38,611 nucleotides of DNA from Candidatus Gottesmanbacteria bacterium RIFCSPLOWO2_01_FULL_39_12b (GCA_001780955.1 MFJR01000014.1:25338-63948); one strand, 5' to 3'; shown: positions 15,886 through 23,564, counted from the stretch's first letter. A program made the numbers and translations. The notes: generated by a model not told the origin, from the sequence alone.

Positions 15886-15926
15886 TTGACAAAAGACTGT
15901 TAATAATCAATACTAAATTAACAGTC
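15886..15926 (+). promoter_or_regulatory. Promoter with operator-like inverted repeat
   Basis: TTGACA (15886-15891), a 17-base spacer and AATACT (15909-15914). A perfect 10-base inverted repeat, GACTGTTAAT (15895-15904) and ATTAACAGTC (15917-15926), encloses the -10 box. The Cys-rich gene at 15931 may thus have its own regulated transcript inside the copper cluster. Confidence 0.65.
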
Positions 15927-15930
15927 AATT

Positions 15931-17244
15931 ATGGAAAAGAAACCTGCTCACGGTAAGGTAAATTTAGGTACGGCTCATAAAAATAAAATATTTAATCTTT
16001 TCCCAACTCTGTTCATTCTTCTAATTCTTCTTATCATTGGTCTTATTTATATTAAAAACACCCAGATTCTGACAGGGAGAGCGACAAACCAGAATAGTTT
16101 CCTTTTAAGAAGCGCAGGCAATCCGGGAGAGACATGTAGCGGAGAGCTTATCAAAAATTCCACTAACGGATCTATAAATTATCTTTGCAGGGAAGATAGT
16201 GTATGTTACAGTAAAGCGAAGTTTGTAACAGATTCTAGAGGTATTACCTTGTATAAATCTGATAGTAATAGTGAGTTCATTCCAATTTATGCTGGGGCTA
16301 ATAACCCGGCTATATGTTATTACAAATCAGCAACCGGACCATATGAGGAAAAATATAAAGAATTTACCTTTGATAATATTTGCGGTAAAGAGATTGGGTC
16401 TCCCTGTTGTCCTAAAAGCGACATACCGGCAAAAGACGTAAGAAAAGAATGTATACCGGGACTTGTCTGTGACAATTCAGCTCTTGCAAAACACCAATCT
16501 AGTCCATATAGTAATAAAGAGGCTTTTTACAACCCTTGGTATTACAGGTTACTAGATGCCAGAATACCTAATATAAGTAATGGACTTTGTATACCTTTTT
16601 CTCCTGCACCAACCTCAAGTTTGACTTGTGGCGAAACAGGTAATACGTGTTGTCCTGGATCATCCGTACAGGGATTTTGTGATAACCCATCCGATCAATG
16701 TCTATCTTGTAGTGCAGGAAATTGCCGAGATCAAAATCAAAATAATAAATGTCTTGGTCCGTCAGAAGTAGGCTATACTGCCTTTTACTACTGGACTCCT
16801 ATAGATAAAGCTACAGATAAAGATATAGATATTATAATAGGCGCTGGCGCTTCTGATAGACAGAGATTAACAAAGAATTTATTTAATCAGCCTCTTACTC
16901 AAGAAACGATCAATCCGATATTTGTAGTAACGGCTGGTACAAAACTTAATATATATACCCATGATAATACTAAAACTAGAAGAAGTTATTATGTGAGATA
17001 TTCTTGCAATGATCCGATAATAGGCTTTTCTGATATGCCTTATGATGGAGTAAATTTCAGTATCGAATGTGGACCGTATAAAGATAGTGATGTTGGACAC
17101 AATTTTACCGTGACCATTCAGCTTTGGGAAACATCTTCATACTTTCCTATGCCCACCACCTCTCCGCCGATTACTTTTAGCAAAACGGTGAGAGTAATTC
17201 CTAGACCAACGCTTACTCCCCCACCATGGATTATCGTGAAATAA
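15931..17244 (+). CDS. Cys-rich membrane-anchored surface protein (family member 1)
   Basis: 437 residues. A cytoplasmic basic start and membrane helix (about 25-45) precede a Cys-rich region with repeated knots (CGKEIGSPCCPKSD; CGETGNTCCPGSS; CLSCSAGNC) and an NPWYY segment. A C-terminal beta-rich domain ends in a Thr/Pro tail. The same plan (anchor, Cys knots with CGxxGxxCC, NPW[YL]Y, beta domain) is seen at 24302-25369, and the C-terminal domain recurs at 25430-26218. It lies within the copper cluster but has its own promoter. Function unknown; adhesion or cell-surface contact is a guess. Confidence 0.7.
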   Translation: MEKKPAHGKVNLGTAHKNKIFNLFPTLFILLILLIIGLIYIKNTQILTGRATNQNSFLLRSAGNPGETCSGELIKNSTNGSINYLCREDSVCYSKAKFVTDSRGITLYKSDSNSEFIPIYAGANNPAICYYKSATGPYEEKYKEFTFDNICGKEIGSPCCPKSDIPAKDVRKECIPGLVCDNSALAKHQSSPYSNKEAFYNPWYYRLLDARIPNISNGLCIPFSPAPTSSLTCGETGNTCCPGSSVQGFCDNPSDQCLSCSAGNCRDQNQNNKCLGPSEVGYTAFYYWTPIDKATDKDIDIIIGAGASDRQRLTKNLFNQPLTQETINPIFVVTAGTKLNIYTHDNTKTRRSYYVRYSCNDPIIGFSDMPYDGVNFSIECGPYKDSDVGHNFTVTIQLWETSSYFPMPTTSPPITFSKTVRVIPRPTLTPPPWIIVK

Positions 17245-17314
17245 TTTTCTGAATTAACTGATTGTTCCCTAACATCTGTAATTTGTATATAATAAAGATC
17301 CGGGAGTTTTTAAT

Positions 17315-18373
17315 ATGAATCTTTGGACCATTTTTATTACTGGTCTTTTTACTGGTGGACTTACCTGTCTGGCTGTTCAAGGCGGCTTACTGGCTACAAC
17401 TATTGCCCAAAGGGAAGAAGAACGACTAAAAGAGAAAACTAGAACCGGCAATGCCCTGCCGATTTTTTCTTTCGTCGTTGCTAAAATTATTGCTTATACC
17501 CTTTTGGGCTTTCTTTTAGGCTGGTTTGGATCTGTTTTTGAACTTTCTTTAACAGCCAAGATCATCATGCAACTCTTAGTTGGAATTTTTATGATCGGAA
17601 CCGCTTTCAGTTTGCTTGATGTTCATCCCGTTTTCCGCTATTTTTTAATCCAGCCTCCTAAATTCCTCACTCGACTTATAAGAAATCAAATGTCTCGGCC
17701 AAAGGCCGATCAGCCTCTGGCTGAAAAAAGCAGTGATTTTTTTGCCCCGGCAATCCTTGGAGCTTTTACCGTTCTAATCCCTTGCGGGACTACTCAAGCC
17801 ATGATGGCTCTGGCCATTGCGACCGGAAATCCCCTACTAGGTGCAATAACTTTGTTTATCTTTACACTTGGCACTTCACCAATTTTTTTCGTTCTTGGAT
17901 ATTTTGCCACAAAACTGGGAATGGCCATACAACAAAAATTTCTGAAAATTGCCGCTTTCTCAATAATCTTGATAGCGACCTTAAACTTAAATGGAGCAAT
18001 TGCCTTAACAGGAAGCCGGTTCACGATTGAAAATATCTGGGCCGAAGCATATTGTACTATTTTTACTTTTTGTAACAACAAAGTCCTTGCAGCCCAAACT
18101 CAGATCACGAATGTTGCGACCATTAATATTGAAAGCAATGGTTATTCTCCCAAAAATTTATCGGTCAAAGCCGGTTCTCCGGTCACTCTTCATTTAGTCA
18201 ATCAAAATGCAGGAGGATGTACTCAGGTCTTTACCATTCCTTCACTCGGAATTCAAAAAATTATAACTCGTGGCAATTCCGACACGATCCAATTTACAGC
18301 TCCCAGGAAAGCTGGAAAACTGGCATTTATGTGTTCAATGGGAATGTACAGAGGAGAAATTGAGGTAATCTAG
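17315..18373 (+). CDS. UreH/DsbD-like transmembrane protein fused to a cupredoxin domain
   Basis: 352 residues. The N-terminal part has about six membrane helices of the cytochrome c biogenesis/UreH-like type, with conserved Cys in GGLTCLAVQGG and VLIPCGTTQA. The C-terminal 90 residues form a cupredoxin-like domain (NGYSPKNLSVKAG; GGCTQVF; AFMCSMGMYRGEIEV) whose Cys/Met residues could bind copper outside the membrane. Membrane transfer joined to an exported copper site, followed by a CopZ-like gene, fits copper efflux or delivery. A 30-base double palindrome encodes RPKADQPLAE in the loop after the third helix. TATAAT lies near 17291. Confidence 0.8.
   Translation: MNLWTIFITGLFTGGLTCLAVQGGLLATTIAQREEERLKEKTRTGNALPIFSFVVAKIIAYTLLGFLLGWFGSVFELSLTAKIIMQLLVGIFMIGTAFSLLDVHPVFRYFLIQPPKFLTRLIRNQMSRPKADQPLAEKSSDFFAPAILGAFTVLIPCGTTQAMMALAIATGNPLLGAITLFIFTLGTSPIFFVLGYFATKLGMAIQQKFLKIAAFSIILIATLNLNGAIALTGSRFTIENIWAEAYCTIFTFCNNKVLAAQTQITNVATINIESNGYSPKNLSVKAGSPVTLHLVNQNAGGCTQVFTIPSLGIQKIITRGNSDTIQFTAPRKAGKLAFMCSMGMYRGEIEVI
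17695..17724. repeat. 30-base double palindrome, in frame in the UreH-like/cupredoxin gene
   Basis: TCGGCCAAAGGCCGA followed directly by TCAGCCTCTGGCTGA. It is read here in a different codon phase from the copies at 311-340 and 21873-21902, yet keeps the frame open. Confidence 0.85.
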
Positions 18374-18377
18374 GACG

Positions 18378-18602
18378 ATGATTAAAAAAGCAATTTTTAA
18401 AATCGAAGGAATTCACTGTACAGCTTGTGTCTTAAATATTGATGGGCAACTGGAAGATACCACAGGTATAACAGAAGCCAGCACTCATTACGCAAAACAG
18501 GAAACCACGGTAGTTTTTGAAAAAGAAACTATCACCCCTCAGGAAATCTGTGAGATCATCAAAAAACTTGGCTATGGAGCCAGTCTTATATCCTCAAATT
18601 AA
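18378..18602 (+). CDS. copZ: Heavy-metal-associated (CopZ-like) copper chaperone
   Basis: 74 residues forming one HMA fold, with the Cu(I)-binding loop GIHCTAC (Cys14, Cys17) and the typical end GYGASL. It would pass Cu(I) to CopA or to the adjacent fusion protein. It starts 4 bases after the preceding stop, so it is co-transcribed. No terminator is visible after it. Confidence 0.88.
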   Translation: MIKKAIFKIEGIHCTACVLNIDGQLEDTTGITEASTHYAKQETTVVFEKETITPQEICEIIKKLGYGASLISSN

Positions 18603-18666
18603 TCTTGTTCTTACCTATCCTTGACTTGCACTAGTAAGAATTATTAACTAGTATAATATTAGTATC

Positions 18667-19521
18667 ATGTTATCCGTAAAGAACTGTCTTATATTACTTC
18701 TGGTATTATGTCTGATGGCTAGTAATCCCCTGTCTATTCTTTCTTCCCTTACAATTCCACCTGCTTATGCCCAAAATCCTGTTAATACACAAGCTTCTGT
18801 ACATACTAATAGTATTATTGATGATATAGGTAATGCCATCATCGGTTTCTTAAACATGATCAAGGGAGTCATTAATTTTATCAGCTGGATACTAAATATT
18901 ATCGGTGGAATTTTAGGCTTCATCGGAAGTATCATTGCTCTTGTTTTAAACGTAATTATCGATGGAATTATCAACAGCATCGCAAGTATTGCGGCAGCTA
19001 TCAGCAATAATGTAGCAATAGTTCCGACTATCATTCAATGTGGTATATCTTGTCCTGTATTTGATTTAGGCTGCTATATGGGTTGTGTGCAAAAAGCAGT
19101 CAATCCGTCTGCGTATGTGGAAACTATTGAACCCACCCCTACGCTTATTCCTTTACCACAAGAATCAGAGACTCAAAATAACGAAGAAGGCAGAGGTGCA
19201 CCTAACTCTAATACAAGTAATAATCAACCATTTATTCCCACAATAACCCCGGAAGGATTACCTCCTCCTGATGTTGCTATGTACCGACCAGCTCCTGATA
19301 TATTTTATGGAAATCAAACAACAAACAGATCTACCTCTTTTATCATCGGTACCACAGGAATTGAGTTAGATCTCAACAAGCCGGAAAATTGGCTGATTCT
19401 TCTTGATTTAATAGCCAGAGAAGAAATTTCTCCTCTTGACGTCTCTAGACTTGTCCAAACTGTCAGAGAAAGAGGGATTTATCATCCGGGTCAACAGGTT
19501 CACCCTATCCTTCAAGAGTGA
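18667..19521 (+). CDS. Exported protein with an Ile/Gly-rich hydrophobic region, unknown
   Basis: 284 residues. A signal peptide is followed by a likely AYAQ-N cleavage site (about residue 35). A long hydrophobic, Ile/Gly/Asn-rich stretch (about 50-130) then precedes the Cys segment CGISCPVFDLGCYMGC. A Pro/Thr/Asn-rich linker and a charged C-terminal domain (PENWLILLDLIAREEISPLDVSRL) follow. TATAAT (18652-18657) lies 9 bases before the ATG, so the mRNA is nearly leaderless. No family recognised. A pore-forming or membrane-inserting secreted protein is possible but unproven. Confidence 0.65.
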   Translation: MLSVKNCLILLLVLCLMASNPLSILSSLTIPPAYAQNPVNTQASVHTNSIIDDIGNAIIGFLNMIKGVINFISWILNIIGGILGFIGSIIALVLNVIIDGIINSIASIAAAISNNVAIVPTIIQCGISCPVFDLGCYMGCVQKAVNPSAYVETIEPTPTLIPLPQESETQNNEEGRGAPNSNTSNNQPFIPTITPEGLPPPDVAMYRPAPDIFYGNQTTNRSTSFIIGTTGIELDLNKPENWLILLDLIAREEISPLDVSRLVQTVRERGIYHPGQQVHPILQE

Positions 19522-19532
19522 TAACCAGTCGT

Positions 19533-19568
19533 TTTACAAATACAAAGCCACCGTCATATTCCAGAAGG
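19533..19568. repeat. Orphan copy of the 3' end of the CPBP protease gene
   Basis: On the minus strand it reads FWNMTVALYL followed by TAA, the exact C-terminus of the protease encoded at 20292-20936, with no gene body attached. The 22-base core GCCACCGTCATATTCCAGAAGG is identical in both copies. The last codons differ only silently (GCT TTG here, GCG CTT there). It marks one boundary of the vapBC insertion. Confidence 0.85.
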
Positions 19569-19593
19569 TGTAAAAATTCAAAAATATTAAACC

Positions 19594-19627
19594 TTGACAA
19601 TTCCTATAAAAGTAGTAAAATACTACT
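19594..19627 (+). promoter_or_regulatory. vapBC promoter with operator-like palindrome
   Basis: TTGACA (19594-19599), a 16-base spacer and TAAAAT (19616-19621), nine bases before the ATG. The perfect palindrome AGTAGTA-AAA-TACTACT (19611-19627) covers the -10 box, as expected for autorepression by an AbrB-type antitoxin. Confidence 0.75.
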
Positions 19628-19630
19628 AGT

Positions 19631-19927
19631 ATGAAAATTGGAAATATTGTTTCAACCAACGAAAAAGGGCAAATTGTTATTCCTAAAGATGCGAGGAAAG
19701 CTTTAGGAATTACCCCTAATAGCTTTCTACAGCTTATTCTGGCTGGCAATAGTATAATCATAAATCCGATAAAAGATGTGATTACAACTCTCGATGCGGA
19801 ATCTTCCTATATGGAGATTCTGAAAAAAACAGCCGGTAGTTGGGCTAATGATAGCTGGCCAAAAACCAGAAAAAGAAGAAGAAGGATTGAACTGAATGCA
19901 GCAAAAAGAGCAAAAAAGCTATGGTAA
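19631..19927 (+). CDS. vapB: AbrB-family antitoxin (VapB)
   Basis: 98 residues. The N-terminal swapped-hairpin AbrB domain is clear (STNEKGQIVIPKDARKALGI, then NSIIINPI). The basic C-terminal tail (KTRKRRRRIELNAAKRAKK) would bind toxin or DNA. The mRNA is essentially leaderless. It overlaps vapC by 7 bases (ATGGTAA). The pair lies between two copies of the protease gene 3' end. Confidence 0.88.
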   Translation: MKIGNIVSTNEKGQIVIPKDARKALGITPNSFLQLILAGNSIIINPIKDVITTLDAESSYMEILKKTAGSWANDSWPKTRKRRRRIELNAAKRAKKLW

Positions 19928-20301
19928 TCTTAGATACCAGCGTTATCATTGACCATCTTCGTCAACCATTCAATAAATCTGCCTTAGTCAAAATCATCAG
20001 ATCACACCCCAAAGAATCTCTCTGTATTTCAATTATATCTATACAGGAACTGTATGAAGGACAAAGTACGAGAGATGAAGAGGAAGAGGAAGATCTTATT
20101 GCCGTAATCGCCCCCTTGAAAATTCTACCCTACTCATACGATATTGCGAAGTGTGCAGGACAAATCATGAGAGATATCTCTACTCCACTGGAATTTATGG
20201 ATGCGGCAATTGCGGCAACCGCGATTCTTCATGGAGCGCAACTTTTTACTTTGAACAAAAAAGACTTTGAGAGAATTGGTGACTTGGAACTTTACAAATA
20301 A
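19921..20301 (+). CDS. vapC: PIN-domain toxin (VapC)
   Basis: 126 residues with the PIN acidic set: Asp5 (ILDTSVIIDHL), Glu43 (IQELYEG) and Asp94 (MDAAIAATA), plus LFTLNKKDF near the end. VapC toxins are Mg-dependent RNases that cut tRNA or rRNA. Its last codons (ELYK-stop) run into the 3' end of the convergent CPBP protease gene, overlapping by 10 bases, exactly in the duplicated segment. Confidence 0.9.
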   Translation: MVILDTSVIIDHLRQPFNKSALVKIIRSHPKESLCISIISIQELYEGQSTRDEEEEEDLIAVIAPLKILPYSYDIAKCAGQIMRDISTPLEFMDAAIAATAILHGAQLFTLNKKDFERIGDLELYK

Positions 20302-20326
20302 AGCGCCACCGTCATATTCCAGAAGG
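20291..20326. repeat. Gene-attached copy of the CPBP 3'-end repeat
   Basis: Pairs with 19533-19568. Identical core of 22 bases (20305-20326), plus TTTACAAATA at the outer end. It holds both the vapC stop (plus strand) and the protease stop (minus strand). Confidence 0.85.
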
Positions 20327-20936
20327 CATGAATTAGAATGGGAAGAGTAAGAGATTTACGCAGAGTAAAAACATAACTGTTGGTAATCCCCAGAAGCAGT
20401 ATCGAAATGGGATATACTAAAAATGAAATTCCCCTCAAGTGCAGACTGGTAAAAAGAATCGGGATATGAAGAAGTAAAAATAAGACGCTGGAGCTGGTAG
20501 CCGCCCAAAACTGGTTATTGGAAATTTTATAAAATCGCTGGTAGAGAAAACCGCGGCCGAGTATTTCTTCCCAGATAGAAGTGGCTATATTTATAATCAA
20601 TAGTGGCACAATTCCCCCGCTTACTTTAAGCGCTAAAATTGGCGCGAAAGAAAACTGTCCGTACTTGATAAAATTTGCCAGCATCCCTTCTAGTGCAAAC
20701 AGCAGACCTATTAGAACCCCTAAGTAAATATCCAAAAAAAAGTCAGGCAGAGAGCGCCATAACCCCATTTCTTTTAAAGGGTTCTTCTCCCCTACCAGAA
20801 CAAAAATAACCGGAAAAACGAAGACCACGGGTTTGATTAAAAATTCATCTATCCAGTCAGGCAAATGAAAATAAGCCCGGTAGAACGCCCAAACTATGAA
20901 AATAATAAACCAGACAGCGAAAGTTTGCCGTTTCAT
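20292..20936 (-). CDS. CPBP-family intramembrane metalloprotease
   Basis: 214 residues with several membrane helices and the three CPBP (Abi) motifs: EEILGR (Glu123, Glu124, Arg128), FLLLHIP (His157) and HAFWN (His203, Asn207). Members cleave membrane proteins, and bacterial ones are linked to bacteriocin immunity or maturation; the substrate here is unknown. The last 10 residues are duplicated beyond vapBC at 19533-19568. A weak TAGAAT box lies just upstream of the start. Confidence 0.85.
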   Translation of the reverse strand: MKRQTFAVWFIIFIVWAFYRAYFHLPDWIDEFLIKPVVFVFPVIFVLVGEKNPLKEMGLWRSLPDFFLDIYLGVLIGLLFALEGMLANFIKYGQFSFAPILALKVSGGIVPLLIINIATSIWEEILGRGFLYQRFYKISNNQFWAATSSSVLFLLLHIPILFTSLHLRGISFLVYPISILLLGITNSYVFTLRKSLTLPILIHAFWNMTVALYL

Positions 20937-20990
20937 CCTAATTACATTCTATACACAACTCTATTATAAAGACAAGTGCAAAAACAGGCG

Positions 20991-21263
20991 TTAATTTCTA
21001 ATCTGAAAAATTACAAACTCACCAGTTGCTACTTCCCATTTTATCTCCAACTTTTCCACCCATGCCACTTCCGGACCCTTCCTGCACCTCTCGATCATCT
21101 CTTTTACCTTCTCCACATCTGCCTCAAAAACCGCCTCAACAGTTTTGTTGTCCGCATTCCTCACCCATCCGGTAAGTCCCAATTCGTTTGCGTTTCTCAC
21201 AGTCCATGCACGAAAACCCACCCCGATAACATCGCCAATAATAAAAATATGCGCACACTTCAT
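20991..21263 (-). CDS. acyP: Acylphosphatase
   Basis: 90 residues, full length. It has the phosphate loop GDVIGVGFR (Arg18) and GWVRNADN (Asn36), both catalytic in the family, and the end VIFQIRN. The usual GRVQGVGFR reads GDVIGVGFR. It hydrolyses acyl phosphates. It overlaps the upstream membrane-protein gene by 4 bases and is last in the folC operon. Confidence 0.92.
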   Translation of the reverse strand: MKCAHIFIIGDVIGVGFRAWTVRNANELGLTGWVRNADNKTVEAVFEADVEKVKEMIERCRKGPEVAWVEKLEIKWEVATGEFVIFQIRN

Positions 21264-21835
21264 AAAGGTAAAATTCTCGCCCCAGTCCAGGCAATAATAA
21301 AATCACGAATACTTCTGCCTAGAAATGTGGCTAAAAAGAACTTCCACATCGGATAATTTATAGTACCAGCTAATATTCCGATAAAATCGAAAAAAGGCAA
21401 AGGCAAAAGAGCCACTATCAAGGTGGTAACAAAACCATTTTGAGTAAAAAAACCTTCTATTCTTATTAACCAATTCTTCTTATAATCCAACGTCCCGATA
21501 ATGCCTCTTCCGCCAAAACCTACAAAATAACCGGATAATTCTCCAAGTGCCGCACCTAAGCCGGAAACAACTCCAACTAAAACAGGGCTCCATAAAGCCC
21601 CGCCCAAAAAAACTGTCGCTACTCCGGGAAGAGGAAAAAAAATTGAGGCGCTTGAGAGAAGATTGATAAAAAATAATCCCAACATACCTAGTTTCGTCAG
21701 ATGTCGAAATACTTCTTTCTGCGTCCAAATAAGAAGAATTAAAAATATCGTCAGCAATAATATTCCCAATTGATTTAATCTGTTCTCATGAAAAGAAACT
21801 TTTTTATGTTTATGTATTATCATTTTATCTTTCAT
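21260..21835 (-). CDS. DedA/VTT-domain membrane protein
   Basis: About 191 residues from the Met at 21835, which has GCGAGG five bases upstream; a TTG at 21865 would overlap the previous gene. Four to five membrane segments carry the VTT signature, with a conserved FFPLPG in the first half, an ALGELSGYFVGFGGRG glycine motif, and LLPLPFFDFIGILAGTIN. Relatives affect lipid flipping and membrane homeostasis. The C-terminus overlaps acyP. Confidence 0.8.
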   Translation of the reverse strand: MKDKMIIHKHKKVSFHENRLNQLGILLLTIFLILLIWTQKEVFRHLTKLGMLGLFFINLLSSASIFFPLPGVATVFLGGALWSPVLVGVVSGLGAALGELSGYFVGFGGRGIIGTLDYKKNWLIRIEGFFTQNGFVTTLIVALLPLPFFDFIGILAGTINYPMWKFFLATFLGRSIRDFIIAWTGARILPL

Positions 21836-21845
21836 TTGTGCCTCG

Positions 21846-22169
21846 CTAAAACGGTATATCCTCAATCTTTTTTCGTCCGGAGGACGATCGGCCTTTGGCC
21901 GACTTTTTTTTATCCGGCCAAGCGCCTAATTCTTTTAGCTTCCACATGAAAAGTGCGCCTTTTCTCTTAACATTGGCGTCTTTGACAAAAGACAAGGCCT
22001 TTTCCAGAAGCGCTCTGGGCATATTTTTAGAGAGCTTCATATAAATACCTTTGTGCTTTAAATCATTTAGCTCTTCAGTTAAATAATATCCATACGACTG
22101 GAATTCACGGGAAATATACTTATCCTCAAGAGGATTAAACTTAATAAGTATATCCCCTACTTTCTGCAT
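21846..22169 (-). CDS. Small hypothetical protein, 107 residues
   Basis: Soluble, basic. Recognisable blocks are PLEDKYISREFQSYGYYL and KLSKNMPRALLEKALSFVKDA; I do not know the family. It overlaps the end of folC by 13 bases, so it is translationally tied to it. Near the C-terminus, ten codons (SAKGRSSSGR) come from the double palindrome at 21873-21902, just before IEDIPF at the end. Confidence 0.7.
   Translation of the reverse strand: MQKVGDILIKFNPLEDKYISREFQSYGYYLTEELNDLKHKGIYMKLSKNMPRALLEKALSFVKDANVKRKGALFMWKLKELGAWPDKKKSAKGRSSSGRKKIEDIPF
21873..21902. repeat. 30-base double palindrome, in frame in the 107-residue gene
   Basis: TCGTCCGGAGGACGA followed by TCGGCCTTTGGCCGA. On the coding strand this is the same hairpin order as at 311-340 and 17695-17724. 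The second hairpin carries two base-pair swaps relative to those copies. Confidence 0.85.
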
Positions 22170-23545
22170 ATTTTTTTTACCTCACCCACTAAGTATAACG
22201 ATCCTGTAATTAATATTAAACTATCACTATCTGTATTTTTCATCGCATCATTAAGGGCAACAAGGGCACTCCTTGCGTATGCAAGGGGTGCCCTTGAAAC
22301 GAGGCGTGCCTTTGAAATTAACTCCTCAGGTTCATAAGAATACGTATCTCCCAAGTCGGTCATCAACCGGAACCTGGTGAAAATAACCTCATGACAGATA
22401 GGTAGAATCTCTTTGAGAATTCCCTGGGCATCTTTTCCGCTTTTAATGGCAATAATTGCCTTGACTTTTTTATCTGGAAATATTTCTTTAATGGCCGAAA
22501 CTAAAGCCCTCATCTTCTCCGGATTATGCGCTCCATCCAATATCACCAATGGCTTCTTGCTTATTATTTCTAATCTCCCGGGTATAAATACTTTCTTTAG
22601 TCCCGTTTTAATATCCTCAACTGACAACTGATCCGCCAGCTGGCGGATGACAACTGACAACTTTTCAATAACTCTTACAGCAATTGCCGCATTCTCCACC
22701 TGATGTCTGCCTAATAGAGAAAGTTTAAGATTTTTATAAGTATTTATTCCAAAATAATCAAATATGCTCCCTTTTTCGTCTATCTTTTTTACTTTGTATT
22801 TAATAAGGGCACTCCTTGCAGAAATTGCAAGGGGTGCCCTTGAAATTAGAGATAAAGATGCATCTTTATCTTTGCAAGTGTTTTCAATAATTTTAATAAC
22901 CGACTTCTGCTTTACACCGCTAACAACTTTAATCCCTGGTTTAATAATCCCCGCTTTATCCTCAGCTATCTTCTCAACCGAACTTCCCAATATTTCAGTG
23001 TGATCCAAACCAACATTAGTAATAACTGCCACAAGCGGTTTAATAACATTCGTAGCGTCCCAAGTCCCCCCCATACCCACCTCAATCACGGCGATATCCA
23101 CTCTTTGCTTTTTAAAATAAAGAAAAGCCATTGCTGACACTATCTCGAAATAACTCGGTGCTCCATATGCTGATTTCTCCATCTGTTTCACTATTGGTCC
23201 AATCTCATTCACTAATAAAGCAAATTCCTCATCTGGTATGTCATTTGACATTTGAACTTTGACATTTGACATTACTTTTACCCTCTCATTTACCCTCACT
23301 AAATGCGGTGAAGTATGCAATCCAACTCGATATTTCTGCGCCAGAATTGAAGCAATAATCGTGGCAGTTGACCCTTTTCCGGATGTTCCTCCCACGTGTA
23401 TAGTTTGGTAACTTAACTGCGGATTGCCAAGTAACTCCATAAGTTTCTCCATTCTTTTCAGTCCCAATTCACCGGGGTATTTCTTTTCCGGGGGAGGTAT
23501 GAAAAAATCCAAAAACTTGACGGCCTGACTATATGTCTTTATCAT
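22157..23545 (-). CDS. folC: Folylpolyglutamate/dihydrofolate synthase, with repeat insertions
   Basis: About 462 residues from the Met at 23545. It is a Mur-ligase-type enzyme that adds glutamate to folates: P-loop GGTSGKGST (52-60), HTSPHLVRVNERV, the substrate-binding VEVGMGGTWDATNV and TNVGLDHTEILG, then GRHQVENAA and ILDGAHNPEKM. It is longer than usual because repeats are read in frame: VKVMSNVKVQMSND (heptads), SRAPLAISARSAL and SRAPLAYARSAL (paired palindromes), and VVIRQLADQLSV. The core motifs are untouched, so it is probably functional. A TATAAT (23560-23555) lies 9 bases before this ATG. An upstream Met at 23575 would overlap the divergent SDR gene. Confidence 0.93.
   Translation of the reverse strand: MIKTYSQAVKFLDFFIPPPEKKYPGELGLKRMEKLMELLGNPQLSYQTIHVGGTSGKGSTATIIASILAQKYRVGLHTSPHLVRVNERVKVMSNVKVQMSNDIPDEEFALLVNEIGPIVKQMEKSAYGAPSYFEIVSAMAFLYFKKQRVDIAVIEVGMGGTWDATNVIKPLVAVITNVGLDHTEILGSSVEKIAEDKAGIIKPGIKVVSGVKQKSVIKIIENTCKDKDASLSLISRAPLAISARSALIKYKVKKIDEKGSIFDYFGINTYKNLKLSLLGRHQVENAAIAVRVIEKLSVVIRQLADQLSVEDIKTGLKKVFIPGRLEIISKKPLVILDGAHNPEKMRALVSAIKEIFPDKKVKAIIAIKSGKDAQGILKEILPICHEVIFTRFRLMTDLGDTYSYEPEELISKARLVSRAPLAYARSALVALNDAMKNTDSDSLILITGSLYLVGEVKKICRK
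22262..22295. repeat. Palindrome E1 inside folC
   Basis: AAGGGCAC-TCCTTGC-GTAT-GCAAGGG-GTGCCCTT. Nearly the same sequence lies at 22805-22841. Both encode a SRAPLA...ARSAL peptide. Confidence 0.85.
22618..22664. repeat. Heptad units around a palindrome inside folC
   Basis: Two CAACTGA units, the 16-base palindrome TCCGCCAGCTGGCGGA (22632-22647), TGA, another CAACTGA and a decayed unit. The palindrome is flanked on both sides by the identical ten bases TGACAACTGA, as a target-site duplication would look. Confidence 0.8.
22805..22841. repeat. Palindrome E2 inside folC
   Basis: AAGGGCAC-TCCTTGCA-GAAA-TTGCAAGGG-GTGCCCTT. It is followed at 22851-22870 by the perfect 20-base palindrome GATAAAGATGCATCTTTATC. 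Both are translated in folC. Confidence 0.85.
23243..23270. repeat. Heptanucleotide array inside folC
   Basis: Four 7-base units of the ATTTGAC/ATTTGAA/CTTTGAC type, in frame within folC. Related arrays lie at 29219-29246 and 35074-35108. Confidence 0.8.
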
Positions 23546-23564
23546 TACCAAGGAATTATATCGT

